A stretch of 17,118 nt of DNA from assembly GCA_002418825.1 (NCBI GenBank), contig DIEW01000049.1, positions 53,296 to 70,413 on the forward strand, in the 5' to 3' direction. The notes beneath the pieces were generated by a model that had not been told where the DNA came from, ran no database searches, and saw only the letters and a program-made list of their open reading frames with translations. The position numbers and the translations under genes were made by a program. Shown here one piece after another: positions 15,774 to 17,118 of the stretch (the stretch's first letter is position 1; every line of letters starts with the position of its first letter). The stretch is from Syntrophaceae bacterium UBA5764 (GTDB lineage Bacteria > Desulfobacterota > Syntrophia > Syntrophales > Smithellaceae).

Positions 15774-16502
15774 ATGTTACAGAGAAACTCTGGAAGAAAA
15801 TTTGACGCGCTGAGGCCGATAAGCATTGTCAATAATTTCCTCAAAAACGCCGCCGGTTCGGCGCTGGTGGAGTTCGGCAATACGAAAGTTATTTGCGCGG
15901 CCACATGGGAGGACAAACCGGCGCCTTTTTTGAAGAATACCGGACAAGGATGGATTACTGCGGAATATTCGATGCTGCCCGCATCAACACAGGTAAGAAC
16001 ACCCAGAGAATCTACGCGGGGAAGGGTTGGTGGAAGAACACACGAAATTCAGAGGCTAATCGGAAGATCATTGCGCGCCGTTACGGAGCTCTCTTCTCTG
16101 GGCGAGAAAACAATTTACGTGGATTGCGATGTTCTTCAGGCGGACGGCGGGACGAGAACAGCCTCCATTACCGGAGGTTTCATCGCCCTCGTGGAATTGT
16201 TCAAAAAGATGAAGCGGGAGGAACGCATCAAGGAGATTCCTCTCCGGGATTATGTGTCGGCAGTCAGCGTTGGCATTATTGAAAATCAGATACTTCTTGA
16301 CCTGGAATATGAAGAAGATTCGAAAGCGGATGTTGACATGAATTTTGTCATGACTGGTTCGGGGCGTTTTATAGAAGTGCAGGGTACCGCTGAACGTGCT
16401 CCCTTTAATAAGGAGCAACTGGACGAGATGGCCGCTTTGGCCGCGCGAGGTGTTGCCCAGATAATCGCCCTCCAGAAAAAAATTGTGGGTAATTTGACTT
16501 GA
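15774..16502 (+). CDS. rph: Ribonuclease PH
   Basis: A phosphate-dependent 3'-to-5' exoribonuclease that trims the 3' ends of tRNA precursors; it acts as a hexamer. The 242-residue protein matches the usual length of about 240. It shows GRKFDALRPISI near the start, GQGWITAEYSMLP, the RTPRESTRGRVGGRTHEIQR region with phosphate-binding arginines, LIGRSLRAV, DCDVLQADGGTRTASITGG and a C-terminal GSGRFIEVQGTAE. It is complete and unbroken. The ATG at 15774 has the AGGTGA ribosome site. The stop overlaps the TTG start of rdgB as TTGA; rph-rdgB pairs are common in bacteria. Confidence 0.96.
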   Translation: MLQRNSGRKFDALRPISIVNNFLKNAAGSALVEFGNTKVICAATWEDKPAPFLKNTGQGWITAEYSMLPASTQVRTPRESTRGRVGGRTHEIQRLIGRSLRAVTELSSLGEKTIYVDCDVLQADGGTRTASITGGFIALVELFKKMKREERIKEIPLRDYVSAVSVGIIENQILLDLEYEEDSKADVDMNFVMTGSGRFIEVQGTAERAPFNKEQLDEMAALAARGVAQIIALQKKIVGNLT

Positions 16503-17107
16503 AAATTGTTTTTGCCTCACGCAATGAGGGGAAGGTAAAAGAAATTAAAAATATGCTCGAAGGATTGAGTGTCGAGCTAATTTCATTGAATAATTACGCA
16601 AATATTCCCGAGGTCATTGAAGACGGAGAAAGTTTTTTACAGAACGCACTGAAAAAAGCAAAACTCGTATCGGGAATAACCGGTGAAATAGTTTTAGCCG
16701 ATGATTCGGGATTGCAGGTTGATATATTGGGGGGGGAACCGGGGATTCACTCCGCACGTTATGCCGGGGATAACGCGACAGATGAACAAAACAACGAAAA
16801 ACTATTATCAAAACTGAGAGGCATTCCACTGCAAAACAGAGAAGCGTCTTTTTGTTGTGTTTTGGTGCTCTACAGACCGGATGGAAGATACGATTATTTC
16901 GAAGGCAAGTGGCGGGGAATTATTGTTGATGAAGCGCGCGGTGATAACGGATTCGGATATGACCCTATTTTTTTTGTGCCGGAGTTAAAAAAAACAGCGG
17001 CCGAGTTATCGGCAGCAGTAAAAAACAAGCTAAGTCATCGCGGTCAGGCCTTTGCCCAGTTAAAGGAACGACTGCCGATAATAATTAAGGAAGGAATCGG
17101 GGCGTAG
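16499..17107 (+). CDS. rdgB: dITP/XTP pyrophosphatase (HAM1/RdgB family)
   Basis: Hydrolyses ITP, dITP and XTP to monophosphates, keeping deaminated purines out of DNA and RNA. The 202-residue protein begins KIVFASRNEGKVKEI after a TTG start that overlaps the rph stop by 4 bases. Other family motifs are ADDSGLQVD (Asp68-Asp69), GGEPGIHSARYAG, GDNGFGYDPIF and the C-terminal SHRGQA (179-184). A run of eight G lies at 16729-16736 within the conserved LGGEPG, but the frame is intact. The final codons, GGG GCG and the stop TAG, appear to be shared with the acceptor stem of a tRNA-Pro gene. Translation probably depends on coupling to rph, since the ribosome site is weak. Confidence 0.95.
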   Translation: MKIVFASRNEGKVKEIKNMLEGLSVELISLNNYANIPEVIEDGESFLQNALKKAKLVSGITGEIVLADDSGLQVDILGGEPGIHSARYAGDNATDEQNNEKLLSKLRGIPLQNREASFCCVLVLYRPDGRYDYFEGKWRGIIVDEARGDNGFGYDPIFFVPELKKTAAELSAAVKNKLSHRGQAFAQLKERLPIIIKEGIGA

Positions 17108-17118
17108 CGCAGCCTGGT
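17098..17118 (+). tRNA. tRNA-Pro, 5' part only (cut by window end)
   Basis: The last 21 bases read as the start of a tRNA. The 5' acceptor strand CGGGGCG (17098-17104) is followed by T8 and A9, D-stem GCGC (17107-17110), and a D-loop beginning A14-G15-C-C-T-G18-G19-T. C at position 1 and this acceptor/D-arm sequence resemble bacterial tRNA-Pro. The anticodon lies outside the window, so the amino acid is inferred. The gene overlaps the 3' end of rdgB by 10 bases. Confidence 0.7.

Noticed and set aside
16068..16520. 150-codon minus-strand frame opposite rph
   Set aside because: It is antisense to highly conserved rph motifs, has no ribosome site and resembles no family.

Overview
The window is a dense stretch of bacterial chromosome holding housekeeping genes. 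The content suggests an anaerobic deltaproteobacterium (Desulfobacterota), perhaps near Syntrophus/Smithella. The basis is family resemblance recalled from memory: a linked psd-pssA pair, an EF-G paralog with a GHGGTGKT loop, an Fe-S-type PurF, an IspG and a single bifunctional Rel-type protein. The taxonomic assignment is inference. I see no insertion sequence, phage gene, CRISPR array or rRNA.

Layout. On the minus strand, positions 1-287 hold the start of an EF-G-like GTPase. Positions 442-4334 hold a three-gene operon read right to left: a membrane-anchored transglutaminase-like protein, an ABC ATPase and a 12-segment membrane protein. A very good promoter (TTGACT-N17-TATAAT) precedes it, with a perfect 9-bp inverted repeat lying over the -10 box. 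Positions 4335-4759 form a divergent AT-rich intergenic region. From 4760 every gene is on the plus strand: psd and pssA (phosphatidylethanolamine synthesis), rsmD (16S rRNA methylation), coaD (CoA synthesis), an aspartate-type aminotransferase, a purF homolog, ispG (isoprenoid synthesis), proS, rel (stringent response), an exported cell-wall amidase, rph (RNase PH) and rdgB (ITP/XTP pyrophosphatase). The last 21 bases look like the 5' part of a tRNA-Pro gene that overlaps the end of rdgB.

Many neighbours are translationally coupled: ATGA overlaps at psd/pssA and rsmD/coaD, TAATG at ispG/proS, TTGA at rph/rdgB and an 8-nt overlap at transglutaminase/ATPase. Promoter-like sites at 4695, 9945 and 15023 suggest plus-strand units beginning at psd, ispG and the amidase.

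The most interesting item is the purF homolog. It keeps the PRPP loop and all four Fe-S cysteines. Its glutaminase domain, however, has lost the catalytic N-terminal Cys and, as aligned by eye, every main glutamine-binding residue. An in-frame stop just upstream rules out a missed propeptide. It looks like a pseudo-glutaminase phosphoribosyltransferase that depends on ammonia or a partner protein, or has another role.
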